Positions 1-8,741 of a DNA stretch of 64,000 nt are shown one piece after another. Source of the DNA: UBA4363 sp002393965 (lineage in GTDB: Bacteria > Bacteroidota > Bacteroidia > Bacteroidales > Paludibacteraceae). The DNA lies in NCBI GenBank assembly GCA_946542925.1, contig CAMNLA010000021.1, positions 1 to 64,000 of the forward strand, written 5' to 3'. A program made the position numbers and the translations under genes. A model generated the notes under the pieces. The model saw nothing but the letters and a program-made list of their open reading frames with translations. It was not told where the DNA came from and did not search any database. How positions within the stretch are numbered: position 1 is the stretch's first letter; every line of letters starts with the position of its first letter.

Positions 1-108
1 GGCCACTACGACCAACAGATTCTGCCACTTTCGTTCGCGGAATACAAACCAATAGAGTATGAATACGATTGGCAGAAACAATAAAAATTCTAAGGAGTTG
101 AAAAGCAT
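1..108 (-). CDS. MBOAT-family O-acyltransferase, N-terminal fragment
   Basis: The first 36 residues of a minus-strand gene run off the left edge of the window. The peptide begins MLFNSLEFLLFLPIVFILYW and continues FVFRERKWQNLLVVVA. This matches the characteristic start of AlgI/DltB-like membrane-bound O-acyltransferases (a first transmembrane helix followed by the N-LL-V-A segment that normally leads into SYxFYGWW). Family members move acyl groups onto exported polysaccharides or other surface molecules from within the cytoplasmic membrane. The catalytic His region lies outside the window, so substrate cannot be inferred. Start is the ATG at 106-108, the only one consistent with the conserved N-terminus. 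It lies 97 bases downstream of the HExxH gene on the same strand; that gap holds an imperfect inverted repeat (129-159) without a T-tract. Confidence 0.82.
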   Translation of the reverse strand, partial: MLFNSLEFLLFLPIVFILYWFVFRERKWQNLLVVVA

Positions 109-205
109 AAGAAATAGAAGTTTTCATCCATGATTTATGCAAGTCCACTTGGAATCATGAGTACTACAAAAGGATTGTTACGTACGGCGATTCAGACGTC
201 CGATA

Positions 206-787
206 TTAGACGACTTTGTTAAAAAGGTACAGAAGAAAATCATCAGAGTAGAAATGCAGGCGGACACTATGTAGTAAACCGCTGGAACGGAATTGGCGGA
301 CGTGGATGGGTAATAACCGCTTTTGCGGTATAAGGTTTTGTAGAAATCGGAATTCCATGACACGGGCATAGATCTCCCACGGATTGTCCCAATAGGGGTT
401 GTGACATTTTTTCCATTGCTGCATCGTGAAGTAGGCACGTAGAATTTGACGTTCCTGTTTTTTGAAGAAACCAAGTGCATGCGTGAGTTCATGCACACGT
501 AGATGTTGCGTATGTTGTGAGATGGTAATGCGGTATTTGGTGCTGTTCAGGAGCGGAAAATAGGCTCCGGATGCGTGTGAGCCATAAAGCGACATCAACC
601 ACTTTTTGCATGGCGAGGGAATGAGAAGCCCCTGTTGACCAATCCATGAATATTCCTGCGTGCTCGCAAGGTGATGTAACTGACGGCGAAGAGCGACCCA
701 AGTGGGACAGGAACGGACAAAGGAAACCGAACCCCGTTGCGTTAGCCACCATTGAATCCATTCACGTGCTTCGGATGGAAAAATCAT
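206..787 (-). CDS. Hypothetical protein with HExxH zinc-metallopeptidase motif
   Basis: A 193-residue protein I cannot assign to a named family. It contains HELTH at residues 99-103, the HExxH signature of zincin peptidases, followed at about residue 138 by a WEIYARVMEF segment whose Glu could act as a third zinc ligand. No signal peptide or membrane segment is visible, so it is probably cytoplasmic. It lies 39 bases downstream of the nitroreductase gene on the same strand and probably shares its transcript. The N-terminal third is rich in Trp and basic residues. The fold and motif suggest peptidase activity, but this is inference from a short motif. An overlapping minus-strand reading frame (178-498) is a shadow. 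Confidence 0.6.
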   Translation of the reverse strand: MIFPSEAREWIQWWLTQRGSVSFVRSCPTWVALRRQLHHLASTQEYSWIGQQGLLIPSPCKKWLMSLYGSHASGAYFPLLNSTKYRITISQHTQHLRVHELTHALGFFKKQERQILRAYFTMQQWKKCHNPYWDNPWEIYARVMEFRFLQNLIPQKRLLPIHVRQFRSSGLLHSVRLHFYSDDFLLYLFNKVV

Positions 788-826
788 CTGTGAATGCTTT
801 TTCGGAAAGGTTCTTTCTGTGCTTTC

Positions 827-1573
827 TTATTTCAGAAAACCCTGATGACGGAGAGCTTCAAGAAAGGTTTTAGAGAAATTCTCAGCATCTTTTTTTGTGT
901 AGCGGATGTCGGTGAAGACCTGTGCGAGTGTTTCCTTCCCGTTCTCCCGTACAAATTGTTGATTGGTCGGAAGGGATTCCTTGTAGGAATAGATACGCTC
1001 AATCTCCTTGGCATCATAATCTTCATAGATCTCGTGATGGCAGACACCATCCAATGGCAACCGGTCTTCCTGATGCGTAGGGACTTCTGCTGGATAGCCT
1101 GCTGTAATGGTGGTAATAGGGAATACCATCTTAGGTAACTTGAGGATGCGGATGATGTCCATCGCATTGTAAGTGGTGGTGCCGAGATAACAGATGCCGA
1201 GCCCTTCGCTTTCGGCGGCTATGGCGAAATTTTGTGCCGCCAGGACGGCGTCGATGGCTGCAGAGGAAAAGGAGAGAATGTTGTCGAAACCGGGCTGAGC
1301 ATGGCGTAGGTCACACCATTTGTCGAAACGGTTGAAGTCAATGCAGAAGGTGAGAACGGCAGGTGCCTGCTCTACCATCGGTTGGTTGAAATGCGCTGGG
1401 GCAAGCGCATGCTTGATGTCGTTGTCAAGGGTTACAACGATGGAATAGGTCTGCATGTTACCCGTATTGCTGGCGCGGGTGGCTGCAGTGAGACAACGGT
1501 TGAGGGTCTGTTCGCTAATGGGACGGTCGGAGTATTTTCGAATGGTTTTGTGACGGATAAGTTGATTGAGCAT
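827..1573 (-). CDS. Nitroreductase-family NAD(P)H-dependent flavin oxidoreductase
   Basis: A 248-residue protein of the nitroreductase (NfsA/FRP-like) superfamily, FMN-dependent enzymes that reduce nitro compounds, quinones or flavins with NAD(P)H. The N-terminus LIRHKTIRKYSDRPIS contains the conserved R-T/S-hydrophobic-R-x-F/Y FMN-binding pattern. The central GLGICYLGTTTYN stretch and the later P-x-x-x-I-T-x-GYPAE segment are typical of the family. Length fits NfsA-type members (about 240-250). It is the first gene of a two-gene minus-strand operon with the HExxH protein. A TAATTTTG box lies about 45 bases upstream, back to back with the promoter of the divergent asmA-like gene. The physiological substrate is unknown. 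Confidence 0.88.
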   Translation of the reverse strand: MLNQLIRHKTIRKYSDRPISEQTLNRCLTAATRASNTGNMQTYSIVVTLDNDIKHALAPAHFNQPMVEQAPAVLTFCIDFNRFDKWCDLRHAQPGFDNILSFSSAAIDAVLAAQNFAIAAESEGLGICYLGTTTYNAMDIIRILKLPKMVFPITTITAGYPAEVPTHQEDRLPLDGVCHHEIYEDYDAKEIERIYSYKESLPTNQQFVRENGKETLAQVFTDIRYTKKDAENFSKTFLEALRHQGFLK

Positions 1574-1615
1574 GATGTATATTCCTCTCTTGAAAGTCCT
1601 TTTTTCTTTATTTTA

Positions 1616-1647
1616 CAAAATTACTAAAATTTAAGTAAAGAGGCAAG
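1616..1647 (-). promoter_or_regulatory. Bacteroidota-type promoter of nitroreductase operon
   Basis: On the minus strand TAATTTTG (1616-1623) fits the TAnnTTTG -7 consensus; a weak CTTG at 1644-1647 lies 20 bases upstream as a possible -33 box. It sits in the intergenic space shared with the divergent asmA-like promoter. Confidence 0.45.
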
Positions 1648-1664
1648 ATGGGGGTGTTTATTTT

Positions 1665-1699
1665 TTTGACAGAAAACTGTGTTATTTTCAGTATCTTTG
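1665..1699 (+). promoter_or_regulatory. Bacteroidota-type promoter of the asmA-polysaccharide operon
   Basis: TTTG at 1665-1668 and TATCTTTG at 1692-1699 match the -33 and -7 elements read by the Bacteroidota primary sigma factor, with a slightly long spacer of 23. The box lies 18 bases before the ATG at 1718. This rules out the in-frame ATG at 1679, which is upstream of the -7 box. Confidence 0.6.
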
Positions 1700-1717
1700 C
1701 AAAGCGTATTGTCTGCA

Positions 1718-4276
1718 ATGAAAAAGTGGGTCATTATAGTATCGGCGGTGTTGGTATTCCTTGCTGGAATACTGACAGCGGCACCTATGTTGTTCCGTAA
1801 TCCGATCATACGTGCTATCAATGAGACTTTGGAAGAGTCTTTGAAAGCAAAGGTCTATTTCGAGGATGTCGATCTGAGTTTCTGGAGAGCATTTCCCAAC
1901 CTCGGCGTGACAATGGAAAAAGGGTACATCGCAGGTATAGGTGCTTTCAAGGGTGATACGTTGCTGCAGGTGCAAAGTCTGACAGGTGAGCTTTCGCTGT
2001 CGAGCTTGCTCTCCGACGAGGGGTATGAGGTGAAAGGAATTACGGTTGTTCACCCAAAGGTTTGCCTGCATCGTCTGAAAGACGGTAGGGTCAATTGGGA
2101 CATTGTACGAGAGGAGGAATATCGTGAAGAGAAAGAGTCAAAACCCTTCCGCCTGCAACTCAATGAATTGCGGATAAAAGAGGGATTTTTGTTCTTTAAT
2201 GACGAACAGAACCGAATGCAACTGCGGATCGATACGTTGAACCATCGACTGAGGGGAAATCTGGATGAGGAAGAAACGGATCTCATAACCGAAAATAATT
2301 GGCAGGGAGTGACGGTAGCGTCCGGGAATGTGACGTGGCTGAATAAGGCGAAGGTTGAACTGCAAATGTGCGTGAATCAGAATCGGAAGGAGGGACGATA
2401 TACCTTAAGCGAAAACCACCTGAAGGTGAACGAGGTGGAAATGTATGCCGAAGGATGGCTGGATGTAAATGAAGATATTGATTCTCAATATGATATGAAT
2501 ATTTGCCTGCGTTCGCCACAGACCGATTTCAAGGATGTGCTCTCTCTGATTCCGGCTATTTATGCCAATCGCTTCGGAGAAATAGAAACGGGAGGCAAGG
2601 TGACGCTGGACGGCTATGTCAAGGGTACCTACAATGGTGGAGAAAAGGTACAATATCCCTCCTTTGCTCTGATGCTGAACATCGTCGATGCGTGGTTCCG
2701 TTACCCGTCCCTGCCTCGGAAGGTGGAGAATATTCAACTCGATGGCGCTATCAGTAACAAGGGTGGTAATACTCTTCAGACAGAGGTGAAGGTCTCTCGG
2801 TTCAATATGAATATGGGCGGCAATCCTCTTTCTGGACGCCTGGACATTCGCAACTTGAACGATGATCCGGATATTGACGCTGAACTTAAAGGGGCTCTTA
2901 ATTTGGGGACTGTAAAGGATTTTTATCCTCTTCAACAGAATGAACGGCTGCAAGGCAGCGCAAGAGTCAACCTGAATATTAAGGGCAAGTTAAGTTATTA
3001 TGATAAGGGTTGGTACGACCGCTTTAGGTTTAACGGCGACCTTGCTCTCGAACGAGTGACGGCATCTCTGAAAACACTTCCTCACCCTATAGCAATAGAC
3101 AGAGCGAAACTGGTGTTTACGTCACGCAGTGTGGAAGTACCGTATTTCGACATGCGAATCGGAAAGAGCGATCTGGCTTTGAAGGGTAATGTGGACGAGG
3201 TGGTAGGACATCTCTTGCGTGGCGATACGCTGAGGGGAAGGCTGACAGGTGTCTCTGACTATGTGGATCTGGCAGACTTGCTTTCTGGAGAACAACAGAC
3301 GGAGTCTTCCGACGAGACTCAGGTGCTGATCTTACCCGAAGATCTCTCGTTGCGTCTGAACGCATCGTTTCGGAAATTAGTCTATGAGAAGATCGAGGTG
3401 TCTGATGCTCGGGGGCTGTTTGTGTTGTCTTCTGGAGTGCTGGAAATGAACGGCGTGTCTCTCTCGACAATGGGTGGCAGAATGACTTGTACCGGTCTCT
3501 ACGCCTCTCCGGATGCAGGACGCCCGCCACGAGGGAAGGCAAGTCTTACCATTCGCGATGTGTTGTATTCTGAAGTATATCGGCAGGTGGAGAGCGCAAA
3601 GGAGATTGTACCTGTGTTCGAGGGTACGACGGGACGCTTTTCCGGCGATGTGGATTTTTCCGTGGATTTTGGATCGGAAATGAATCCTGACCTTCAGACG
3701 CTCAACGCCGTAGGCGTTATCTCTTCCGAGAATATTACGGTCAGCGGTGTGGAGTCTCTCCACCGCCTTTCAAAGACCTTGAAGAAACCTGAATTGTACG
3801 AGCCGCTGATTCCTTCCGTAAGCATCCCGTTTAGGATAATGAATGGAAATGTCTATACGGAGAATTTCGGCTTCTCGGTATCCCAATATCAACTGAAGAT
3901 AGATAAGGGTAGGACAGGACTGGATAAGTCGGTGGATTATGTGATGCACCTCGATGTCCCGACAAGTGAATCGACGGTGTTTAAGGTGGAGCGCGTCGGT
4001 GTGCATATCACCGGATCGATAGACGACCCGAAAGTGAAAATTCAGACTCGCGAGATGCTGAAGGACGCTGCACGTACAATGGGACACCATGCCTCTTCTA
4101 CAATGAAGGCGGCTGGCGAAGATATGAAACAGGAATGGAGAGAACAGAAAGAAGAAATGCGAGAGAATCTCTCTAATTCGGGTGCCGAAATGAAAACAGG
4201 TCTGAAGGAGGCAGGACAGGAAATAAAGAAAGGACTGCGTGATCTGTTCCATTCAAAGAAAGAGTCAGAAGAATGA
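1718..4276 (+). CDS. AsmA-family envelope protein
   Basis: An 852-residue protein with one N-terminal membrane anchor (residues about 4-24) followed by a long periplasmic beta-rich region. The conserved AsmA N-terminal pattern is present: NPIIRAINETLEESL, then KVYFEDVDLSFWRAFPNLGVTMEKG. AsmA/TamB-like proteins form elongated hydrophobic-groove structures implicated in lipid movement across the periplasm and outer-membrane homeostasis. The last about 75 residues (from TMGHHASSTMK onward) are charged, repetitive and probably amphipathic-helical, with K/E-rich repeats such as GLKEAGQEIKKGL. The start at 1718 is chosen because a TATCTTTG promoter box lies between it and the earlier in-frame ATG. 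The stop overlaps the next start (ATGA), so translation of the downstream TPR/PD40 gene is probably coupled. Confidence 0.85.
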   Translation: MKKWVIIVSAVLVFLAGILTAAPMLFRNPIIRAINETLEESLKAKVYFEDVDLSFWRAFPNLGVTMEKGYIAGIGAFKGDTLLQVQSLTGELSLSSLLSDEGYEVKGITVVHPKVCLHRLKDGRVNWDIVREEEYREEKESKPFRLQLNELRIKEGFLFFNDEQNRMQLRIDTLNHRLRGNLDEEETDLITENNWQGVTVASGNVTWLNKAKVELQMCVNQNRKEGRYTLSENHLKVNEVEMYAEGWLDVNEDIDSQYDMNICLRSPQTDFKDVLSLIPAIYANRFGEIETGGKVTLDGYVKGTYNGGEKVQYPSFALMLNIVDAWFRYPSLPRKVENIQLDGAISNKGGNTLQTEVKVSRFNMNMGGNPLSGRLDIRNLNDDPDIDAELKGALNLGTVKDFYPLQQNERLQGSARVNLNIKGKLSYYDKGWYDRFRFNGDLALERVTASLKTLPHPIAIDRAKLVFTSRSVEVPYFDMRIGKSDLALKGNVDEVVGHLLRGDTLRGRLTGVSDYVDLADLLSGEQQTESSDETQVLILPEDLSLRLNASFRKLVYEKIEVSDARGLFVLSSGVLEMNGVSLSTMGGRMTCTGLYASPDAGRPPRGKASLTIRDVLYSEVYRQVESAKEIVPVFEGTTGRFSGDVDFSVDFGSEMNPDLQTLNAVGVISSENITVSGVESLHRLSKTLKKPELYEPLIPSVSIPFRIMNGNVYTENFGFSVSQYQLKIDKGRTGLDKSVDYVMHLDVPTSESTVFKVERVGVHITGSIDDPKVKIQTREMLKDAARTMGHHASSTMKAAGEDMKQEWREQKEEMRENLSNSGAEMKTGLKEAGQEIKKGLRDLFHSKKESEE

Positions 4277-5814
4277 AACAACGAGTACGGAAAAGAGAGA
4301 TACTGACGCTGTGGTTTTTGCTGTTATGCGGAATGCTGGCGGCCGCTCAGAGTACATCAAAACCATCCGACAAGAAGAACGAAGAAGAGAAGGAGGAACC
4401 GATACTGACAAAGAACGAACGGGCTTTGCGACGTACCGCGGACCTCTGCTTCAAGTCAGGCGATTACCAGACTGCTCTCGAACTCTATAAGTCTCTTGTG
4501 ATGACACACCCCGACATGACGGAGTTGGACTACCGGCTCGGGGCGTGCTATTTCTATACGAACGATAGGATTCATGCGAGGAAATACCTCTCAGATGTCT
4601 CTTCTCATAGTGGCGCGTTGCTCTTGATGGGCGATCTCTCAATGAGAGAGTATGATTTCGAGACGGCTCTCTCGTATTATGACCGTGCTCAGACACTAAC
4701 GCCGACACCCTATATGGCGGATGTTTGTGGAAGGCGAAAAAGAGGTGTGGCGGAGGCTCGCAGGATGCTGAATGCCGTACAGAAAGTAACGATTCTCGAC
4801 AGCATGAAGGTAACTCGACAGAGCCTGTTCTCGGCTTATAACCGACGCAAGGAAATGGGACAGGTGTACCGACTGAATAAGGCAAAGGATTTCCGACCTC
4901 GAACAGGTTATATGACGGTACGAAAAGATCGTAGTTACCAGTCCGACACGACAGCAAAGAATGGACTGGATCTGTTCGTACGTAACTACCTTGTCGGTGG
5001 ATGGTCGGAACCTCTGCCCCTGCGTGGCGATATCAATACTCCTGGCGATGAGAATTTCCCATTTCTGATGGAGGACGGCGTTTCACTCTATTTTGCCTCG
5101 ACACACCATAATTCCATCGGTGGATATGATCTCTACCTCTCTCGTACCAATGAGAAAGGAGAGTTTATGAAGCCTGTACACTTGGGTATGCCGTTCAATT
5201 CGACGTGGAACGACTACCTCATGGAGATTGATGAGGAGAATAGAGTGGGTTGGTGGGCTTCCGACCGTTACCAGAACGGTGATACATTGGTGGTCTATAC
5301 ATTCAGGTACGAGGAACTGCCATCGTATCTTCCAGAGTCAGCAACATATGCTGAACGAATGGCTTTGGCAACGCTGCGACGACTCCCGGCAGACTCTATT
5401 CGAATCACAGAACCGCAGGACACTGCAGACAGCATGATGCTCGAAACTCCTGTTATGGAATATGAGGAGTCCTTTCCTGTGCCTCCTTTGTCGGAAACGG
5501 TGCCGGAGTCCATGAACTTCGAGATTATGGAAGGGGTTGTCTATCACGATCTGAAGGATTTTAAGAGCGGGGATGCAAAGGCCTACTATCAACGAGGATA
5601 CCAACTCGAACAGGAACGCGAGAAGTATCGTCAACAACTCAATGAGAAACGCGATGCCTATCAGTCGGAGAAGGATAAATGGAAACGACAACAACTGGGA
5701 CGCGAGATCATCGTTCTCGAACGACGGCTGGGTAGTGCTGCAGAAACAGCAGTAGAGAAAAATTATCGTATGGCTCGGAATTGCGAGATACGCAAATTGA
5801 AATTGAATAGGTAA
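4273..5814 (+). CDS. Exported TPR and PD40 (WD40-like propeller) repeat protein
   Basis: A 513-residue protein. Residues 1-26 form a signal peptide (basic start, hydrophobic core, cleavage probably after AAAQ). Residues about 50-150 contain TPR-type helices (CFKSGDYQTALELYKSLV and DFETALSYYDRAQTL). Residues about 235-350 carry PD40-like propeller motifs: ENFPFLMEDGVSLYFAS with a following GGYDLYLSR, then WWASDR. The C-terminal about 90 residues are a highly charged coiled coil. It resembles the TPR-PD40 part of gliding/secretion proteins such as PorE but has no OmpA domain. It overlaps the asmA-like gene by 4 bases and precedes the flippase gene by 13 bases, so it may have an envelope or polysaccharide-export accessory role; that link is inference. 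Confidence 0.72.
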   Translation: MKQRVRKREILTLWFLLLCGMLAAAQSTSKPSDKKNEEEKEEPILTKNERALRRTADLCFKSGDYQTALELYKSLVMTHPDMTELDYRLGACYFYTNDRIHARKYLSDVSSHSGALLLMGDLSMREYDFETALSYYDRAQTLTPTPYMADVCGRRKRGVAEARRMLNAVQKVTILDSMKVTRQSLFSAYNRRKEMGQVYRLNKAKDFRPRTGYMTVRKDRSYQSDTTAKNGLDLFVRNYLVGGWSEPLPLRGDINTPGDENFPFLMEDGVSLYFASTHHNSIGGYDLYLSRTNEKGEFMKPVHLGMPFNSTWNDYLMEIDEENRVGWWASDRYQNGDTLVVYTFRYEELPSYLPESATYAERMALATLRRLPADSIRITEPQDTADSMMLETPVMEYEESFPVPPLSETVPESMNFEIMEGVVYHDLKDFKSGDAKAYYQRGYQLEQEREKYRQQLNEKRDAYQSEKDKWKRQQLGREIIVLERRLGSAAETAVEKNYRMARNCEIRKLKLNR

Positions 5815-5827
5815 ACATCTGCGTGGT

Positions 5828-7147
5828 TTGAAACTGATAGAGAAATACAGACACAGCCCGTTCCGACACGAAATGTCGGACGTAATCTGGTTGCTTGCTC
5901 TCAAAGGACTGAACTACATAGCCCCGATTTTGGTATTGCCATATCTCATGATGACTCTCGGAGCCGAGAAGTACGGATATATAGGTTTTTCGTTGGCTGT
6001 GTGCCAAATGATGATGTTGATTGTGGATTTCGGTTTCGACCTCTCAGCTACGAAAGAGATTGCATTGGCGAAGGGAAACCAAAGGGAAGTGGACCGCATC
6101 TATACCGAGACGGTTAGAGCTAAATGGTTGTTACTGACGGTAACCGCACTGCTTGTTTGGGCTCTCTCTATGATACCGCGCTTTTTTATTTACCGCGAAA
6201 CGCTCTATGTCATGTTTCTGATGGTGGTAGGCCACGCATTTTCGTTTGTCTGGTTGCTGCAGGGATTGGGCAGAATACGGGTTATCTCCATCATCAATAC
6301 ACTGTGCAAACTCTCTGTCTTGCCTCTGACTTTCGTTTTTGTACATACTCCGGCAGATTTCTTGGTGGCTGCTTTGATTCAGTCCATGGTCTATCTGTTG
6401 TCGTCTTTGGTCACGTATGTTTATATTCAAAAAAAAGGACTCGCAAGCAGTCTGCCATGCAGTATTCAAAACGTAATAATGGCTCTGAGAAGATCGTTCC
6501 CGATATTCTTTTCGAATGCCGCAACAAGTATTTATACGGTGAGTATTGCTTTTTTTCTTGGATGGTTTGGCACAGCGGTCGAGGTGGGACGCTATTCGGC
6601 GGTGGATCGACTGGTTCGTGCGTTGACCTATATGATTCTGTTCTCTGTTATTCAGGCATTCTATCCGCGCATCGTGCAGATGAATCGTGAGAATCAGGGG
6701 GTGGCAGTTCGCTATGTGCGGAAGGTTCTGGTATTTGTGGCTGGTGGTATGGCACTGCTTGGAATTCTGCTGTTCGCTTTCTCACCTCTTGCTGAGAGTC
6801 TGTTGGGAACTGAGTATGTAGGGACGGGGGCAATATTCAGGTTGATGGCATGGGTGCCGCTCTTTGTCGGATCGGGGGGTGTTTATGCTCAACTGGTTTT
6901 GCTGGCGATGGGCGGAGAGAGAGAAAGGCAACGTTACCGCAATGTCTATTCGTTGGCTGCCGTGTTGGCGTTTGCCTGTATTTTCTTGCTCATACCCGTA
7001 GGAAAAGCGATGGGAGCCGCAGGAACGGTACTCATTGTCGAGGTGTTCGTGGCTGTGGGAATGGCATATTGCGGTCATCGACTCCTCTTTCCTCGGAATG
7101 CGGTCTCATGTAATCGTTCGGAAGAGAAAGAGATAAACGGGAAGTAA
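5828..7147 (+). CDS. wzx: Wzx-type polysaccharide flippase (MOP superfamily)
   Basis: A 439-residue integral membrane protein with about 12 hydrophobic helices. The N-terminus, DVIWLLALKGLNYIAPILVLPYL followed by LGAEKYGYIGFSLAV, is characteristic of oligosaccharide flippases that move undecaprenyl-linked repeat units across the cytoplasmic membrane. The segment FFSNAATSIYTVSIAFFLGW around residue 225 is the usual start of the second half of this fold. The first possible start is a TTG at 5828; the next in-frame ATG is at 5873 (residue 16), so the start is uncertain. It lies 13 bases after the TPR/PD40 gene and 2 bases before the EpsG-like gene, an arrangement that implies one transcript. Confidence 0.85.
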   Translation: MKLIEKYRHSPFRHEMSDVIWLLALKGLNYIAPILVLPYLMMTLGAEKYGYIGFSLAVCQMMMLIVDFGFDLSATKEIALAKGNQREVDRIYTETVRAKWLLLTVTALLVWALSMIPRFFIYRETLYVMFLMVVGHAFSFVWLLQGLGRIRVISIINTLCKLSVLPLTFVFVHTPADFLVAALIQSMVYLLSSLVTYVYIQKKGLASSLPCSIQNVIMALRRSFPIFFSNAATSIYTVSIAFFLGWFGTAVEVGRYSAVDRLVRALTYMILFSVIQAFYPRIVQMNRENQGVAVRYVRKVLVFVAGGMALLGILLFAFSPLAESLLGTEYVGTGAIFRLMAWVPLFVGSGGVYAQLVLLAMGGERERQRYRNVYSLAAVLAFACIFLLIPVGKAMGAAGTVLIVEVFVAVGMAYCGHRLLFPRNAVSCNRSEEKEINGK

Positions 7148-7149
7148 AG

Positions 7150-8364
7150 ATGGAACCGATTAGTTATGTTTATACGATACCTTATGTGTTGCACTTGGCG
7201 GTGTTGATGATACTCGCCTATGTGGAACTGTATGAAGGGCAACGCATGAAACAGGTAGTGATGCAACTATCGGTACTCTCTCTTGTGTTGTTCTATGGTC
7301 TGCGAGGCTATGTCGGGATGGATATCTTCGCATACCACGCCGTATTCCGCGACTTGCCAACCCTCTGGGATTGGAATGCGGAAGATTTCTTTGCGCAGTC
7401 CAATTATGAGATAGGTTTTAAGTTCTACGTGGTTGTGCTGAAGAGTGTCTTCTCTGACTATGCTACGTTCCAGCTGGTAAATACGCTTTTCGACATTATT
7501 CTTCTTCATTGCGTACTGCGTCGCCATGCCACCGTCTCGTATGCTTTCTCAATGGCTTTGTTCCTTTCTTTTATGGGAATGGTCTATATGGTAGACCAAT
7601 TGCGCAATTGCAAGGGCCTGCTTTTATTCTTCATGTCGATTCGGTATGCACAGAAAGGGATGTTCGGAAAATATTTGCTGATGAATCTTTTGGGTAGTCT
7701 CTTCCATGTCTCCTCGTTGCTGTTCATCTTGCTCTATCCACTGCTGAGGAAACAGATGTCACGGCGGACGGTATGGATGTTGTTCGGGATGGGAATTGTA
7801 GTTTTCTTTTTCCGATTGAATCTTTTCAATTCTCTGGTCGATTGGCTCATATCATGCTCGATACCTATTGTATCGAAGAAACTGGTTATTTATATGGATG
7901 ATATGATGTATAGTTCAGTTCGTGAAATGTCCTTTGGCTCTCTTTATTCTTTTGTTGGCAATTTCTTCTTGATGTACTTGATATGCTGGCGTTATTATCA
8001 ACGCCTGAAGACGGACGAAAAGACGCGGTTCTTCGTGAATTTGTTCATCGTCTATATCATGTCCTTCTTTTTCTTCCAATGGTCGATGATTACCTCCACT
8101 CGCTTGCCGTCTCTATTCGTCTTTGGATCGGTAGTGCTCATTCCTCATTTGCTCAAGATGATAGACGGCGTGCGGACAAAGACCCTCTATTTTGGTTTCT
8201 TTTCTCTCTACTTATTAGCCAATATCACTATGAATACAACGAATATAGAATACAATTACAGAAATATGATGTTTCAAACAGACGGTTTGGCGTACCGCTG
8301 GACCGTCCATCAAAAGGCAATGCAGGAAAGGGAACGTTTTGCCAAGCCAAATGAGCAGAGATAA
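7150..8364 (+). CDS. EpsG/Wzy-type polysaccharide polymerase
   Basis: A 404-residue multi-spanning membrane protein (roughly 10-12 helices). EpsG-like features include LRGYVGMDIFAYHAVF, SNYEIGFKFYVVVLK and VYMVDQLRNCKGLLLFFMSI. EpsG-family proteins are thought to polymerise exported repeat units in the Wzx/Wzy pathway; the flippase immediately upstream and chain-length and initiating-transferase genes downstream support this. The last ten codons (ending RFAKPNEQR) and the stop codon come from the first copy of the palindromic tandem repeat that begins at 8335. The native C-terminus has therefore apparently been replaced or extended by the repeat. Confidence 0.75.
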   Translation: MEPISYVYTIPYVLHLAVLMILAYVELYEGQRMKQVVMQLSVLSLVLFYGLRGYVGMDIFAYHAVFRDLPTLWDWNAEDFFAQSNYEIGFKFYVVVLKSVFSDYATFQLVNTLFDIILLHCVLRRHATVSYAFSMALFLSFMGMVYMVDQLRNCKGLLLFFMSIRYAQKGMFGKYLLMNLLGSLFHVSSLLFILLYPLLRKQMSRRTVWMLFGMGIVVFFFRLNLFNSLVDWLISCSIPIVSKKLVIYMDDMMYSSVREMSFGSLYSFVGNFFLMYLICWRYYQRLKTDEKTRFFVNLFIVYIMSFFFFQWSMITSTRLPSLFVFGSVVLIPHLLKMIDGVRTKTLYFGFFSLYLLANITMNTTNIEYNYRNMMFQTDGLAYRWTVHQKAMQERERFAKPNEQR

Positions 8365-8710
8365 GCTTGCTTAATCTATGCCATGGCGCAAAAAACGTCT
8401 ATCGAAGATAAATGTTTTGCCAAGCCAAATGAGCAGAGATAAGCTTGCTTAATCTATGCCATGGCGCAAAAAACGTCTATCGAAGATAAGCGTTTTGCCA
8501 AGCCAAATGAGCAGAGATAAGCTTGCTTAATCTATGCCATGGCGTAAAAACGTCTATCGAAGATAAACGTTTTGCCAAGCCAAATGAGCAGAGATAAGCT
8601 TGCTTAATCTATGCCATGGCGCAAAAAACGACTATCGAAGATAAGCGTTTTGCCAAGCCAAATGAGCAGAGATAAGCTTGCTTAATCTATGCCATGGCGC
8701 AAAAAAACGC
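8335..8710 (+). repeat. Five tandem copies of a ~78-bp palindromic repeat
   Basis: Copies begin at 8335, 8413, 8491, 8568 and 8646 (periods 78, 78, 77, 78); the last is partial. Each unit holds an imperfect long hairpin: an outer arm CGTTTTGCC paired with GGCGCAAAAAACG, and inner arms GCAGAGATAAGC and GCTTAATCTATGC around a TT turn. A spacer of about 15 bases (TCTATCGAAGATAAA or close) follows. The copies differ from one another at only a few positions. The first copy supplies the 3' end of the EpsG-like gene; the last contains a false ATG (8694) in frame with the next gene. A related pair follows trpS at 26543. Confidence 0.93.
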
Positions 8711-8741
8711 CTGTTTTTTAAAAAAAGAATACTTAGAAATA

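Noticed and set aside
178..498. Minus-strand open frame of 106 codons
   Set aside because: It overlaps the HExxH gene in another frame, has no family resemblance and no ribosome site; a shadow.
1679..1717. Upstream ATG extending the AsmA-like protein by 13 residues
   Set aside because: The -7 box TATCTTTG lies downstream of this ATG, so it cannot be in the main transcript.
8335..8710. Possible CRISPR array
   Set aside because: The whole 78-bp unit, including the spacer part, is repeated almost unchanged; CRISPR spacers would differ, and there are no cas genes.
8694..8741. Upstream ATG of the GT2 gene
   Set aside because: It lies inside the last palindromic repeat copy and adds 16 residues unlike the family.
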